Shown here: piece after piece, positions 23,650-35,698 of the stretch | Numbering within the stretch: position 1 is the first letter of the stretch | Layout: each line of letters starts with the position of its first letter | Assembly (NCBI GenBank): GCA_022376515.1 | Contig: WTXI01000246.1 | Coordinates: forward strand, 1-54,642 | Source of the DNA: Lactifluus volemus | Taxonomy: Eukaryota > Basidiomycota > Agaricomycetes > Russulales > Russulaceae | Direction: 5' to 3' | Length of the DNA stretch: 54,642 bases | Position numbers and translations under genes: made by a program | The notes under the pieces: model-generated | Seen by the model: only the letters and a program-made list of their open reading frames with translations | What the model was told of the DNA's origin: nothing | Database searches by the model: none

Positions 23650-24456
23650 AGACACGTTCAGTTCGGATGTGAAGACAAAAATCAGGAACTAAAACGCGCA
23701 TTCATGCTTAGTATGGTCTCCTTTAGGTGCTCGTGCACGTTCTTTCAAGAAAGAGAAATTAAGACATTTGGAAACCGCACGAGGCGCAACACGCCAACAG
23801 AAATGAAGTCAAGAAGCATGAAGCACGGAGCTGTAACTCAGACACGGAAGGGAATGCTGAGGGATTACGACGACGCGGGGAGAAGGCTGGCGGCCGAGGA
23901 CGGTGCCCAGCATGAAAGGGGACCCTAGGACGGGACAGCCCGCGTTGACGGCACCCTGAGAGCCCACTGGCGTGGATAACGATCGCTCACCGTTGGGGGC
24001 GATCGCCCACCGCCGTCTACTACGATACCCTTTTCAGTTTCGCACCAAAACCTTTTCTACTTAGTATATTTAGTTCAATCGAGCACATGGCAGTGATGGC
24101 ACTACTCTGCCCCATGTATGCCAAGACCGAGCGGCTGTTCTGGGCCATAGATACTTTAGGATAGTAGCACACACTCCTAAAATACCAGAGAAAAGACTGA
24201 AGATGCAGTGAAGCGTCGCCCATTCGTTTTGTCCTCTCGCATGTGGTCCCTCCCGCTGGTGCGTAGCCTGAGCATGGAGTTATTATAAGCCCGATTCGGA
24301 AGCTTAAAATTGGTCGTAGCCGATGTACTTAGTGCGGGACGGGTCAGAGTAGCACACCGGTGATCTCGGATCATTGTTGAGATCCCGAGGATGGTGGGGT
24401 GAGAGTAGTAGGCGAAGAAGGAGCAGAACAAGGCAAAAAGAAAAAGCGTGATTCCA
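23650..24456 (+). repeat. Older internal repeat, block 2
   Basis: 23650-23852 and 24288-24456 are diverged copies of the two blocks at 20331-20737, separated here by 435 bp of unrelated sequence instead of 39 bp. Counterparts in the distal duplicate are 29690-29893 and 30331-30510. The arrangement predates the 6-kb tandem duplication because both duplicates have it. Confidence 0.75.
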
Positions 24457-25014
24457 ATTACGCTGGGGATATGAGGCTTTCCCGTTCGGACCTACCGGCA
24501 CAGCGGTATGCACATCACCACAAGCCAAGGTGAGCCACGAAAGTTCGTGGAAGGGGAAGGTAAAGTGGTAAATTAGTCGTGGCCGAAGACATCAGATACA
24601 GCACCTGTTCGGGGATGTGCGAGTCTGCATTTCGAGAGGAATCCGAGTCCGCTTCAAGTTAGCAAGGCACATTTTATTATGTAAGCATGACAGCTACTAG
24701 CATGTTGATCCCATGGTTCCACTATCGGTTAACGAAATCCTGTTTGATACAGAAAGACATCATCTAACTGGGCGTAAATTGTTGTAGAGAGACTTGTCAC
24801 CAAATGCGGAGTCCCAAATTTTGGCAACATAACCATCGCGAGCAAAATGCATGGACTCGGAATGCCTGCCCCGGGCATCATGCCTGATGGGAGTGGATCG
24901 CGTGACAGACATGTACCTCGTTCCATTCATTAGCGATCGAGTAAATTCGGGAGATGGCCTACTTATAGTCATCTTGGCCACAATATCCCTTCCTTCAACC
25001 TCCCTCCGCCTATC

Positions 25015-25682
25015 ATGGGTTCTTTGATTAGTTCGCTAGCAGCAGGACTTGTGTTGGTGATTTCTTTGCATATCACGTACTCCCACATCCAGGAAAGGAG
25101 GCGCAACCCATCTGGATTGCCCTATCCTCCAGGCCCCAAGGGTTATCCTATAATAGGAAATCTATTTGACCTACCCAGTGCCTTTATCTACAAACGCTTC
25201 CGAGAGTTAAGTCGCGAGCTCAGTACGCTTCCCCGTCTTTTCGCTCCCCCGCCCCTCCCCTTAATTCTGATCGACCGCCGTGTGCAGATTCTGACATCAT
25301 TCACCTGCAAGTTTTTGGTTTCCACCTTATCGCGTGCAACAGCAAAGGTATTGCAGATGACCTACTCGACAAGCGGTCAGCTATCTACTCGGACAGGTAA
25401 AGTCGCGTCAGCTCTCTCCTGAATAATTTCCTCTACTTAAGTTTCCGCGGATCAGACCACGGATGCCAATGATGGTCGAACTGCAAGTAGACTTTTTTTT
25501 TGTGGTACAATCTCTCTCTCATGAGACGTTGACAGCATGGGCTTCGGTTGGTCACTCGGCTTCACGCCGTACAACGAATGGTGGAAAAACTCCCGTCGCT
25601 TGTTTCACAAGCACTTCCAGTCTTCAGCGGTTCCTCAATTTCGCCCCAAAAAGGTTAAGGCCACGTACGGGTTCCTGCGTAA
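25015..25682 (+). pseudogene. Truncated cytochrome P450 5' fragment
   Basis: This stretch matches the first four exons of the complete P450 at 31063-33251 (membrane anchor, YPPGPKGYPIIGN, FTPYNEWW) with about nine differences over 668 bp. At 25682, inside the fourth exon, it runs straight into the start of the distal duplicate, and the frame then ends after about 20 foreign residues. The oxygen-binding helix, ExxR, PERF and heme-cysteine regions are all absent. Its upstream region is intact, so it may still be transcribed, but it cannot be a working P450. Confidence 0.92.
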
Positions 25683-28600
25683 TCTTTTGCGTTTTTGGGG
25701 GTCGTCGGTACTGCCACCCTTGTCTAACTTTATGTATATGTGACGTTGTCCCAGGAATAGTACGCCTCTGCAAAGCCCACTCTAGCGCACACAACCGAGG
25801 TCCCAGTGTGGTGGTACCACCCATGATCCGCGGTGCTCATTCCGGCACTCCCAAACCGATGCGGCACCACTTCGACGCTGTATTGTCGCACAAACGAGGC
25901 AAACAAACAATAAAACAGATCGGGGGTATTAATACCCCATGGTTCCCGGTTGAAATACTAGCACACAACTTCTTAACGATCACGCTGGTTCATCTTGTTG
26001 TAGTTTTCTGCGCTTCCATGCTCGTCCGAGTCTTTTTCTGTTCGCTCTGTGCATTGGTCAAAGTCCTGGCTTCTCGATGTGTGTGCCTCAAGGCTACTAC
26101 CTCTTTGCTCTGCTGATGTGACATGTGTCCCGACGCCACTTCGACACAATTCCTTTACGCCTCGGACTTGGCACCGATCTCTGCGGCCTCGTGCCACACA
26201 CGTTTATTGCTTTTTTTGCGTCTGCTACACGGGTTGCGTTTCTAATCATAGCGTACCTCATATCCTCTTCGTTCTTAATATGGTCATGACTTGTCTCGGA
26301 CCGCGGACTGTGCCTCACTCTACACCCAAACTTTTAGGCTTTATTTTTAATCTCTTTCGAAGAGAGCATGAAGTTCTTTACCCTTCGATTTGTAGTATAC
26401 GTGTTCGTATCCGCTAGGTCCGGAGTGTTACCTTCGCGCTCACACTCCGCACATCGGTACTCCAGGTTATCTCCCCTCTAAGCTTTGGTATGAGGACACT
26501 AAATATTCGGTTCGATGACTCTCGGCATCGCAGCAACGCGTTCACGTTCTGGTGTTCTCGCGTTCCGTCACATCCATCAAGCCTGCCTTATCGCAGTCTC
26601 TCCCACTCCCATCTCTTCGATTTCTCATACTCACTCGAACTCATGCACATGTCCTAGAGTACAGTATAAGCGTGCAGCAGGACGCAGGTGAGAGTTGGAG
26701 TTCAACAGACGCCAGATAGTCGGGAGAAGGCAGCGTCGCCATAAGAGCAAGGTGATTCCAAGACAACCATTTAGAGGCGACCATAGTTGGGTAAACGAGG
26801 CAAGAAGCTTGCGGCGATTCTTTGCTATATAGCAGGGTCTTCAATGCCATTTGGACTCGTACCAGCGCATGGCATGTATCAGTGGACACATTCAGTTCGG
26901 ATGTGAAGACAAAAATTAGAACTAAAACGCACATTCACGCTTAGTAGGTCTCCATTAGGTGCTCGTGCACGCTCTTTCGAGAAAAGAGAAATCAAGATGT
27001 TTGGAACGGCACGATGTGCAACACGCCAGCAGAGATAAAGTCAAAAGCATAGGGCACGGAGCTGTAACTCAACAAGGAAGGAAATGGGTTTGGTGCGTTG
27101 CATGGAGTCGAGCCCGATTCGGAGGCGTAAAAGTGGTCGTAGCCGATGTAGTGCGGGACGGGTCAGAGGGTATGGCTTGCACCGTGACGCCAGTGATCTC
27201 GGATCGTTGTTGAAATTTCGAGGGTGGTGGGGTGAAGTTAGTAGGCAAGGAAGGAACAGAACAAGGCAAAAGACAAACGCGTGATTCCAAGGTCAGCGGC
27301 TACGATGACCTTTACACTGCATATGGGACGTTCAAGAACATTCGTTCCTCACCTTCGCTTGTGATGACGTTGCGTACCGCTGTGCCGGTAGGTTCGAACG
27401 GGAAAGAGGAAGGTGGAGTGGTAAGTGGAAAGCAAGGGATGACGACGGCAGGAGCTACGATGACTGGCTATCATGATGCAAAGCTACCTCTCTATCGTTT
27501 CGAAAGAGCTCGACTTGTTCTCGTGACGGTGCTCTTCCCTTCTCATAGAATGAAGCAGGCAAACGTACAAAATGAACACAGTTGTAGTCTAGTGAACTAC
27601 GTAGGTACAAGTTCAACGAGTGAAGATGTAAATAACGTGGGTTCAAAAATGAGATGATAGGATGGGAGAGGGCATGAGGACCTCAAGAAAATGTGGTACG
27701 ACACAAGAACAACCGAGACAAGGGTGCAAGCCAAGAATTCAGCAGTAATAAAACAAATCAGGACATGGCACAAGACGCAGGACGCATTCAGACACAGGAA
27801 AAGAAAAAAAGAGAGACTAAGAGGGAAGTCACAGAGGAATCCCTATTGAAAGGTCTAGAGGGCTGATGCGACCCAATTCCAACCAAGCTATCAAGTTCGC
27901 GGTGTAAAGAGGGGGTTATGGTAGATGTAGTGTCGTTCGACACAGGAATAGCAAAGGCCACAAATCCGGTGATATAAACCACACTGAGGATGACGGTGAA
28001 AAGGAGAAAGGGGGACGAGACCCGGATGCCTAATGGCGGCATGACAGCACATTTACTTCAATATGTTCTTCTGTTATAAGATCACCCGTTCCAAGTCTAC
28101 ACACACATCGTGACTTGGAGGTGGCGAGGGTAAGCATTGCAAGGGAAGCGGTAGGAGCGGCAATGCTGAGACACTAAAATCGCTGGGATAAGGCAGTGGT
28201 GCAGAGGGCGAGTGACTGCGGTGCCAGTGAGGAGGGCGAGAAAGGGGGAGTGATGACAAAGGCAATCGGCAGCGAGTGTGGGCGGCAATGACAGAAAGGG
28301 CCATGGCGACGACAGAGGAGGCGAAAGAAAGAGAGGCATCGAGGAGGGCTCGCAATGGCGGTGACAGAGATGCGCCACAGTGGCGGAGGCGACAGTAGTT
28401 GACGCGACGTCGCCCCCCAACGGCACGTGCCGGTCACGGTACCATTATTTTCTATCAAACAGCCATATCGTTTTGTCGGCTATCACTTGAGGACTCGCCA
28501 CCATTTCATTTTCGTTACCGCCTGTGACGACGGTCGACCATATCTCCCCTCAGGCACCTTGGTTTTTACCTGTTCCCTGTTATTTTATTTTATCAGCCTG

Positions 28601-31600
28601 GTGCCCGGCATGGCCAGTGGACCTGAGCTTGAATCAAAAACATCTGGTTTCCTAGCCCCATTCATTCTCGCAATGTTCAACGCTGTGACGGACAGCGTTG
28701 CACGACTAGAGAACTAGAGATGTTATTAAGGAAACGCCACCCTCAATTCTCTCTTCTTCGGGTCTCGCGTTCGCGTCCGTCTCTTGTTGCAACTTCTAAT
28801 AAACTGCCCCTGACCCTCTGATTTATCGGGGAGATTTATGTCATTTCCTTCACTAGAGACAGTCGTTGTCACAGCTCTTGTTAACATGCATTGGGCTCGT
28901 GTTGCTCTGTGGCGGGACTGGGGATAGTGTCATCCCACACCGGCAAGATTGAACCTGTGTACTCCACACATAAGAACTCGAGTTGCTTCCGATGACCTTC
29001 CTCATCCTCTTCTTCGTTCACTTCCTCCTCTATCATAGGTGTGCATAGTACTTTCACTTATTGTCACCATCGCCCTTCTAACTTGATATTCCCCCAGGTG
29101 TTTGTTTGGGTAGCCAGGTCGCAACCCTCGATCACTTTTCCTTCAACCTTGAAGCACACCCAACAGCCTGAGGCCGGACCTCCCTGATTTCTCAAAACGA
29201 CTATCATATCACTCCCCTTGACGAAAATGTTGTTCTTCAAATTCGGGATTGCTCTTCTCGCTCCTCTCGCCTCGTTGGCTGTGCCGGTCCGGTCTGGTAG
29301 CCAGAGCAGGCCACAGAACGTCATCGCCATCCCCGGTCAAACCATGCCTCTCCTACCGACGACCCGGATCGACTTGCCCTCTTCCGCATCCCACTACAGG
29401 CGTCAGATCGGTGGCATAATCTCGTTGGTGCCGAACCCGGACCCGACTAATGTGGGCGTGTTCGCTGACGTCATCTCGTTGGTGCCGGCCCCGACCGACC
29501 TGACCTCCGAGCCGCTGAACGCGCTGAACCCTGGCCCGTGCGACACAGGACGGGTACCTTTCTGCTGACTCCGCACACCACATCGAGGCTCCAGAATGTT
29601 GATCTAGAATAGTCTGCACCCTTTAATTATTATAGTTCAAGTACCTGTTTTACCGCCCAGCTTCATAGCCAGCCTTACAGCATGTATTAGTAGACACTTT
29701 CAGTTCGGATGTAAAGACAAAAATCAGAAACTAAACCGCGCATTCATGCTTAGTATGGTCTCCTTTAGGTGCTCGTGCACGCTCTTTCAAGAAAGAGAAA
29801 TAAAGACATTTGGAAACCGCACGAGGCGCAACACGCCAACAGAAATGAAGTCAAGAAGCATGAAGCATGGAGCTGTAACTCAGACACGGAAGGGAATGCT
29901 GAGGGATTACGACGACGCGGGGAGAAGGCTGGCGGCCGAGGACGGCGCCCAGCATGAAAGAGGACCCTAGGACGGGACAGCCAGCGTTGACGGCACCCTG
30001 AGAGCCCACTGGCGTGGATAACGATCGCTCACCGTTGGGGGCGACCGCTCACAGCCGTCTACTACGATACCCTTTTCAGTTTCGCACCAAAATCTTTTTC
30101 TACTTAGTATATTTAGTTCACTCGAGCACATGGCAGTGATGGCACTACTCTGCCCCATGTATGCGAAGACCGAGCGGCTGTTCTGGACCATAGATACTTT
30201 AGGACAGTAGCACACATTCCTAAAATACCAGAGAAAAGACTGAGAACGCAGTGAAGCGTCGTCCATTCGTTTTGTCCTCTCGCGTGTGGTCCCTCCCGCT
30301 GGTGCGTAGCCTGAGCATGGAGTTATTATAAGCCCGATTCGGAAGCTTAAAATTGGTCGTAGCCGATGTACTTAGTGCGGGACGGGTCAGAGTATGACTT
30401 GTGGCACACCGGTGATCTCGGATCATTGTTGAGATCCCGAGGATGGTGGGGTGAGAGTAGTAGGCGAAGAAGGAGCAGAACAAGGCAAAAAGAAAAGGCG
30501 AGATTCCAATTACGCTGGGGATATGAGGCTTTCCCGTTCGGACCTACCGGCACAGCGGTATGCACATCACCACAAGCCAAGGTGAGCCACGAACGTTCGT
30601 GAAAGGGGAAGGTAGAGTGGTAAATTAGTCGTGGCCGAAGACATCAGATACAGTACAGCACCTGTTCGGGGATGTGTGCATTTCGAGAGGAATCCGAGTC
30701 CGCTTCAAGTTAGCAAGGCACATTGTATTATGTAAGCATGACAGCTAGCATGTTGATCCCATGGTTCCACTATCGGTTAACGAAATCCTGTTTGATACAG
30801 AAAGACATCATCTAACTGGGCGTAACTTGTTGTAGAGAGACTTGTCACCAAATGCGGAGTCCCAAATTTTGGCAACATAACCATCGCGAGCAAAATGCAT
30901 GGACTCGGAATGCTTACCCCGGGCATCATGCCTGATGGGAGTGGATCGCGTGACAGACATGTACCTCGTTCCATTCATTAGCGATCGAGTAAACTCGGGA
31001 GATGGCCTACTTATAGTCATCTTGGCCACAATATCCCTTCCTTCAACCTCCCTCCGCCTACCATGGGTTCTTTGATTAGTTCGCTAGCAGCAGGACTTGT
31101 GCTGGTGATTTCTTTGCATATCACGTACTCCCACATCCAGGAAAGGAGGCGCAACCCATCTGGATTGCCCTATCCTCCAGGCCCCAAGGGTTATCCTATA
31201 ATAGGAAATCTATTTGACCTACCAAGTGCCTTTATCTACAAACGCTTCCGAGAGTTAAGTCGCGAGCTCAGTACGCTTCCCCGTCTTTTCGCTCCCCCGC
31301 CCCTCCCCTTAATTCTGATCGACCGCCTTGTGCAGATTCTGACATCATTCACCTGCAAGTTTTTGGTTTCCACCTTATCGCGTGCAACAGCAAAGGTGTT
31401 GCAGATGACCTACTCGACAAGCGGTCAGCTATCTATTCGGACAGGTAAAGTCGCGTCAGCTCTCTCCTGAATAATTTTCTCTACTTAAGTTTCCGCGGAT
31501 CAGACCACGGATGCCAATGATGGTCGAACTGCAAGTAGACTTTTTTTTTGTGGTACACACACTCTCTCATGAGACGTTGACAGCATGGGCTTCGGTTGGT

Positions 31601-31730
31601 CACTCGGCTTCACGCCGTACAACGAATGGTGGAAAAACTCCCGTCGCTTGTTTCACAAGCACTTCCAGCCTTCAGCGGTTCCTCAATTTCGCCCCAAAAA
31701 GGTTAAGGCCACGTACGGGTTCCTGCGTAA
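25683..31730 (+). repeat. Distal copy of the large tandem duplication (6048 bp)
   Basis: This copy is direct and immediately adjacent to the proximal one. It ends at 31730, inside a P450 exon that here continues to a full gene. It lacks the LINE and carries an extra stretch of about 92 bp at 28257-28348. It contains the second small secreted-protein gene (29227-29568). 25683-27700 and 27788-28425 hold only short frames that are frameshifted relative to the proximal copy, which argues that these regions do not code for protein. Confidence 0.92.
29227..29568 (+). CDS. Small secreted protein, distal copy, 113 aa
   Basis: The protein has the same plan as the 23194 gene: an identical 18-residue signal peptide, RRQ dibasic site, two ISLVP repeats and a terminal cysteine pair. 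It differs by about 14 substitutions plus a 9-bp in-frame insertion, nearly all changing amino acids and most in the C-terminal half. The reading frame and both cysteines are kept. It lies 1.5 kb upstream of the complete P450 on the same strand. Function unknown; a secreted or Kex2-processed peptide is an inference only. Confidence 0.62.
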   Translation: MLFFKFGIALLAPLASLAVPVRSGSQSRPQNVIAIPGQTMPLLPTTRIDLPSSASHYRRQIGGIISLVPNPDPTNVGVFADVISLVPAPTDLTSEPLNALNPGPCDTGRVPFC

Positions 31731-33251
31731 ACTCCTCGATTCTCCGGAGCGCTTTCACGAGCACATGCAGCTGTAAGTCCGTGCTGTCAGTTTTATCCGG
31801 ACAAGGACAAGGCACATAATAGCATTCGACGATTAGGATGGCTGGTAGCACAATATTGGACATTGCATATGGGCTTGATATCCGCACCTCGGACGACCCT
31901 TACCTCAAGCGCGCGGAAGAATGCTTGAAAATCATAGACAAGGCTGGAAACCCCGGTTCGTTCCTTGTGGACATCATACCTGCATGTACGTTGTCTCCAT
32001 GTTTTTTATTTGCCACCCTGTGTTCTTGAACTTGAATTAGTGAAATACGTACCCGAGTGGATGCCAGGGGCGTCGTTCAAGCGTAAAGCACGCGAATGGC
32101 GCGGCGTTGCAGAGCGGTTCTACACGATTCCTTTTGAATATGTCAAGGAATCGATGAGGGAAGGAACGGTCAGATCATCTTTCTCGTCCCTCGCGTTGCG
32201 CGATATTTCCGAAAAGGATAACCGCGATTATCAAGAAGAGCTCATCAAGAGCCTTGGAGGAACTATGTATACAGGTTCGCGCTTTCTCTCTTGTTAAAAG
32301 GTCATCACACTCAAACTTACGTTGTGGTCTGTAGCTGGTGCAGATACGGTGCGGTTTCAGCACGTACATATGCGAGTAAAGCTAATATGAGATCATGTTT
32401 CAGACCGTATCAATCTTGTTGACTTTTTTCCTTGCCATGTTGATGAACCCAGACGCTCAAGCGAAGGCACAGGAAGAGATCGATCGTGTAGTCGGCACGG
32501 ATCGCTTGCCGACGTTCGATGATGAAGCAAACCTCCCCTACGTGTCCGCACTCTCCAGAGAGATCTTCCGCTGGCAACAAGTCGCACCGTTCGGTATGAA
32601 GCTCAAAAAATGACTCTCTCCACTCATAAATCCAGGCTCACTTCCATTTTTACGGTCCCCAGCGATTCCCCATCGTTTAATGGAAGACGACGTTTACAAT
32701 GGTTATTTCCTTCCAAAGGACTCGATCATTCTCGGGAACGCTTGGTAGGCACTGTCGGCGTTCGAACACTGCTGGTGAAATGATGATGATACTGAAAAAA
32801 AAAATGTTTTTCTCAAAGGGCAATTTTGCATGATGAGAGGCTCTTCCCTGATCCCTTCACCTTCAAACCTGAACGTTTCACCGATCCTGATTTAGACCCG
32901 CGCGTCTATGCGGCCGTCGATTACGCTTTCGGTTTCGGAAGGCGTGTTTGCCCTGGACGTTGGATGGCTTACTCCTTCATCTGGATCGTAGTCGCGAGCG
33001 TGCTATCTACCTTCCGCATCGAGAAGGCCGAGCGCGATGGTCGCGTCATTGAACCCACAGGCGCATTTACACCTGGCATCCTTGCGTGCGTAGTAGAGCC
33101 CTTCATCTTGAAAACCCGTTTTTTGGGGAATCCTGAAACTGAAACTCTTCCTAATCATTGCAGGAGTCCTGAAAAGTTCGAGTGCACCATCAAGCCACGG
33201 TCAAAGGATGCCGAAGCACTCGTCCGTGCAACTGCCACTGCCGCTACATGA
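31063..33251 (+). CDS. Cytochrome P450 monooxygenase, 10 exons, 544 aa
   Basis: Exons: 31063-31270, 31336-31444, 31504-31530, 31584-31772, 31837-31985, 32041-32274, 32335-32348, 32404-32593, 32663-32744, 32819-33251. They sum to 1635 nt in frame. An N-terminal membrane anchor and the proline hinge YPPGPKGYP indicate an ER-bound fungal P450. The I-helix AGADTT (residues 306-311) is rebuilt across two introns. ExxR (REIFRW), FKPERF and the heme loop FGFGRRVCPGR with the ligand Cys445 are all present. The intron after 31530 starts with GCAAGT, a GC-AG intron; a GT donor there would break the frame. The family includes Agaricomycete enzymes often labelled O-methylsterigmatocystin oxidoreductase-like. 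The substrate is unknown. No other biosynthetic core gene is nearby. Confidence 0.93.
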
Positions 33252-34035
33252 ATCGGTTCGCAAGCGCTACATGGAAATATCCCCATGCTTTCCAACTATT
33301 TGCGCTTCTCTTTCAATTCACGCATTCATCATCATGATGTGTGGTGTATATTTACGTTATAGAATGGAAGAAAAATAGCACATACCAAGGATGTCGAGCA
33401 TGATTTACATTCGGGCTCTAACCCGAGTCTCAAGTTGCCAGCAGGAAGGTATATTGCCTCTGTCGGTTCGGACCCGAATTCGGAGAAAGATGCGATAACA
33501 TCCACCCTAAGATCCCAACATACTTGAGGGGACGGGAGGGAACCTTATCGCGTTTAACAGGTGCGACATGTATCATGAATCCGACGTTACGGAAGCCCTA
33601 CATGTTTCATTGAGAGTGAACAGAAGATGCCATTTTGACAACGCTTCCACAACAGTACAGTACATGTTCGGACGATTGTTTGGCTTCGTGCCAGGTTGAT
33701 GCAAACACTCTTTGCTGAATTAGCGCCAGCCAAGACAATGGAGTTGGTGTGGGTGGGAGCCTAGTCACGAACTAGCTACGAGCACCACGCACAACATCGT
33801 GTAACCGAACTGTACGGTGTGATACAACTCTACAATGCGGTTACACGATGCAGTATCCACCTTTCGACGGGAAAAACAACCTCGCAAGAACAACCACGAT
33901 AACAGTGACATTAACAGACTAGACAGTGTTCCCGATCATCAGGTCCAGCAGACAAAACATCCTTAGAACGAGGGCGGTAGGACCTGACAAGCGTGGCGGA
34001 AGAAAATCCACGGATCGCTTGACGAAGGTGGACGT
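33252..34035. other. Convergent intergenic region
   Basis: This stretch lies between the 3' ends of the P450 (+) and the ECM11-like gene (-). I see no gene or repeat. A frame on + from 33926 runs antisense into the next gene and is not supported. Confidence 0.5.
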
Positions 34036-35588
34036 TCAAAAGCCGATTGTGTCGATTCCATTCGATTCGAATCCTCCACCGATACGCCCGCTGTCACGCA
34101 CGAGTGTCTGGCTAGCATCGCGCAAGTCGTTTCCACGTTGTTCTAGAGCAGAATGTTCGTCCGCGAGTCTGCTTTGCAAAGACTTGTACAGATTGACTTT
34201 AGAGCTGAGACCCATTGCGGGGGAGAGTTTGCAAAGCATCAACGTAACAAGCTCACAGAGATGGGTACCATTAGAAATTGAGCACGTACCTCATGTGTTT
34301 CTTGATCTATGAAAAAGGAATTGGGAAAGCGATTGGGAACGCCACGCATAGAGATAGGTAGGAGCAGAACATAAAACTTACGAGGTCTATTATTTCTGTG
34401 AATTTGGTCATGATCTCAGTTCCGCCGGCCAGCCATTCTTCTATTGTCGCTTTGGACCAGCGCTCGCTCCCTTGTTCATATAGCTCTGCATAACGCCCAA
34501 GATCAGCCTCTGAAAACTCCAGACCGGGCAAATCTCCTATAGCTGCTGTAGGGTGAGGTATGTTGGGGGGAAGAATGAAGGTTTGCGTCCCTTCAGCTGA
34601 CGCATTTTCGAGCATGGTCGGTCGAGGAAGAGTGCCATGCGAACGGGAAGGGCTCCGACGAACACATGGACGCTTGGAAATATCGCGCGATCGACTATTT
34701 TGTCGCGTTAAAACAACGCCCTCATCGTCATCGGGAGAAGATGGTCGGATGCGCTTGTACATCTCGCTACCGGCGGTAGGGCGAGTAGTAGGGACATTGT
34801 TTCGCTTCGTGGAGGCGATTTGATCTCCCTCGTGATCGTTTTGTTCGGACACGGAGGAGTAATAGCCACTATCATCAACGCTACTAGCGACGCTGTCAAA
34901 GGAAAATTGACCGCCTCCAAAGAATGTCTGATGGTGGGCTAAGGTACGACGAGTTTGGGCACCGCCGACCTCATCTTGAGGGCGACAAGACACTGGACGA
35001 AATAGATTCGAGACGCCAGCAGCATCAGCAGCAGTAGACGTAGAAGAAGAACGCGTATTGATTTCTCCAGGACCAGGACCCCCCGAAGCGGTGGCCCCAG
35101 CTTCGTCGGCGTTGTTCGCAAATGGAAGCAAAGGTGTTTTGAAAACTTGCGCTGGGAATACCATGGTAGGATCCTGAGGCGTTGTTACAACAGGTGGGGT
35201 GAATGGGCGAGGCGCATATATGCGTGTTGTTGCGGAGTTTTTGACAGTCGAACGTGAGGCAGGTAAGACACCGCCACTGTTGTTCCCTTGAGCAGCGTCT
35301 GAAGGATCTACTGCGGTGCCAAAGCTTCCAGTCCGTGGCACAAATTTCTTGAATCCCGAGATATTGAGGGGGCGAGTAGCTCCCTAATCGACCCAAGTCA
35401 GCCTGATCGTCGACGACGAAGCGTTTGGATAGTTCAAGTTGATACTTAACCACAAGCTCAGGATTACTCTCGGAGGCGGTCAACGAATTGGTCGAACCAG
35501 TTTTTCCGGAGTTAACAGTTACATCATCTCCAGTGTTTATGGCTCTCGAGGCCGGACGAGAAGGAAGAAAGGGTTGCCTCGCGCTCAT
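34036..35588 (-). CDS. ECM11-domain-like protein, low-complexity N-terminus and helical C-terminus
   Basis: From ATG 35588 the protein begins with Ser/Asn-rich sequence. After an intron near 35450-35390, one large exon (to about 34383) carries disordered Ser/Pro/Thr/Arg-rich sequence and then a conserved-looking block WSKATIEEWLAGGTEIMTKF. Short 3' exons add an acid/basic helical segment (NLYKSLQSRLADEHSALEQR, then LRDASQTLVRDSG) and the stop at 34036. The pattern of a disordered N-terminus with a C-terminal Trp/Glu block and coiled coil resembles the ECM11 domain, which in budding yeast belongs to a synaptonemal-complex central-element protein. This assignment is by pattern memory only. Exact splice sites at both ends of the large exon are uncertain. 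Confidence 0.6.
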
Positions 35589-35698
35589 GGGTGTAGGTCA
35601 AGTTTGTTGCGTTTTTTACAAAGTTCGCGCCCGCGAGTCCCTTTTATTTTTTTTGGCGGCCCGACTCCGCCTCATATTCGGGGGAAAGCTAAATTACA

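Larger units (their letters stand above)
19142..25682 (+). repeat. Proximal copy of a large tandem duplication (6541 bp)
   Basis: The sequence from 19142 recurs from 25683 at high identity through the whole unit, ending within a P450 exon. Within the unit, 19142-21110 carries only short frames without domains. 21240-21790 is G/A-rich. 21801-22394 is a LINE insertion. 22682-23023 (-) is a 113-codon frame that a 10-bp deletion destroys in the other copy. 23194-23526 is a small secreted-protein gene. 24550-25014 is the P450 upstream region, and 25015-25682 the P450 5' fragment. The left edge abuts ordinary-looking sequence at 19141. The unit is about 493 bp longer than its partner, mostly because of the LINE. 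Confidence 0.92.

Noticed and set aside
29064..29330. 88-codon - strand frame antisense to the secreted-protein gene
   Set aside because: A one-base difference in a C run destroys it in the proximal copy, whereas the + strand secreted frame survives in both.
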